This document shows, piece by piece, positions 5,547-5,700 of a DNA stretch of 5,700 bases. Numbering within the stretch: position 1 is the first letter of the stretch; each line of letters opens with the position of its first letter. A program made the translations under genes and the position numbers. This stretch comes from Methanobacteriota archaeon (GTDB lineage: Archaea; Thermoplasmatota; Poseidoniia; Poseidoniales; Poseidoniaceae): the NCBI GenBank assembly GCA_018645535.1, contig JABGWN010000282.1:1-5700 (forward strand), read 5' to 3'. The notes beneath the pieces are model-generated. The model saw nothing but the letters and a program-made list of their open reading frames with translations, searched no databases and had not been told where the DNA came from.

Positions 5547-5700
5547 ATGGCGTTCTGTCCACTCGATTATCGATACGGCTGTCAAGAGTTCAAACACATC
5601 TGGTCAGAGCTTGGCCGTCACGAACGACAATTGGAAGTTGAACGTGCACTTATATGGGCTCACATGCAACTCGGAAGAGTCTCTCAAACAGATTATGAAA
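5547..5700 (+). CDS. purB: Adenylosuccinate lyase (3' partial)
   Basis: Adenylosuccinate lyase acts twice in purine synthesis, releasing fumarate from SAICAR to give AICAR and from adenylosuccinate to give AMP. Only the first 51 residues are inside the window. They match the characteristic archaeal/Bacillus-type N-terminus: CPLDYRYG at 4-11, then FKHIWSE (15-21) and LEVERALIWAHMQLG (29-43), the start of the helical N-terminal domain. The catalytic His residues and the signature loop lie beyond the right edge and cannot be checked. The ATG at 5547 is the first in frame after a TGA at 5535, so the start is well fixed. There is no Shine-Dalgarno site. An inverted repeat sits directly upstream. 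It is a housekeeping gene with no evident link to the small membrane proteins before it. Confidence 0.9.
   Translation, partial: MAFCPLDYRYGCQEFKHIWSELGRHERQLEVERALIWAHMQLGRVSQTDYE

Noticed and set aside
5005..5563. 10-base repeat TCTGTCCACT before the four-helix gene and at the start of purB
   Set aside because: The second copy is purB codons for a conserved N-terminal motif, so the match is probably coincidental.

Overview
The window looks like a chromosome segment from a euryarchaeon, most likely a planktonic marine one of the Marine Group II (Poseidoniales) type. The archaeal assignment rests on two recognisable archaea-only proteins: TiaS, the agmatidine synthetase for tRNA-Ile2, and an archaeosortase A-like membrane transpeptidase. 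The Marine Group II suggestion is softer. It comes from the acidic calcium-binding repeat surface protein, the very compact layout and the moderate G+C, and it is inference. No RNA genes, insertion sequences, CRISPR arrays or phage genes are visible, and no gene-free stretch exceeds about 90 bases.

Layout: (1) 1-1005, plus strand: the 3' part of a secreted, membrane-anchored protein with EF-hand-like and TSP3 calcium repeats. Its reading frame is open to the left edge, so the true start lies outside the window. (2) 1002-1925, minus: archaeosortase, meeting the first gene tail to tail with a 4-base overlap. (3) 2004-2624 and 2626-3807, plus: a HAD-IIIA phosphatase of the GmhB/HisB type and tiaS, one base apart, almost certainly one transcript. 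(4) 3845-4102, plus: a small membrane protein with an acidic tail. (5) 4085-4672, minus: a RecA/RadB-like core protein whose Walker A lysine is replaced by glycine, overlapping the previous gene by 18 bases at the 3' ends. (6) 4749-4967, plus: a small protein with a C-terminal membrane anchor. (7) 5056-5484, plus: a four-helix membrane protein of unknown function. (8) 5547-5700, plus: the start of purB (adenylosuccinate lyase), cut by the right edge.

How the genes fit together: the left third has a cell-surface theme (calcium-binding anchored protein, archaeosortase, and a phosphatase whose family includes heptose-bisphosphate phosphatases). The centre is tRNA decoding. The right half mixes three unrecognised small membrane proteins with a degenerate RecA-fold protein, and ends in purine synthesis. 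I see no clear multi-gene defence or mobile system. The most unusual items are the lysine-less P-loop protein among small membrane proteins, and the sharp internal base-composition shift in the calcium-binding gene (about 30% to about 51% G+C by hand count).
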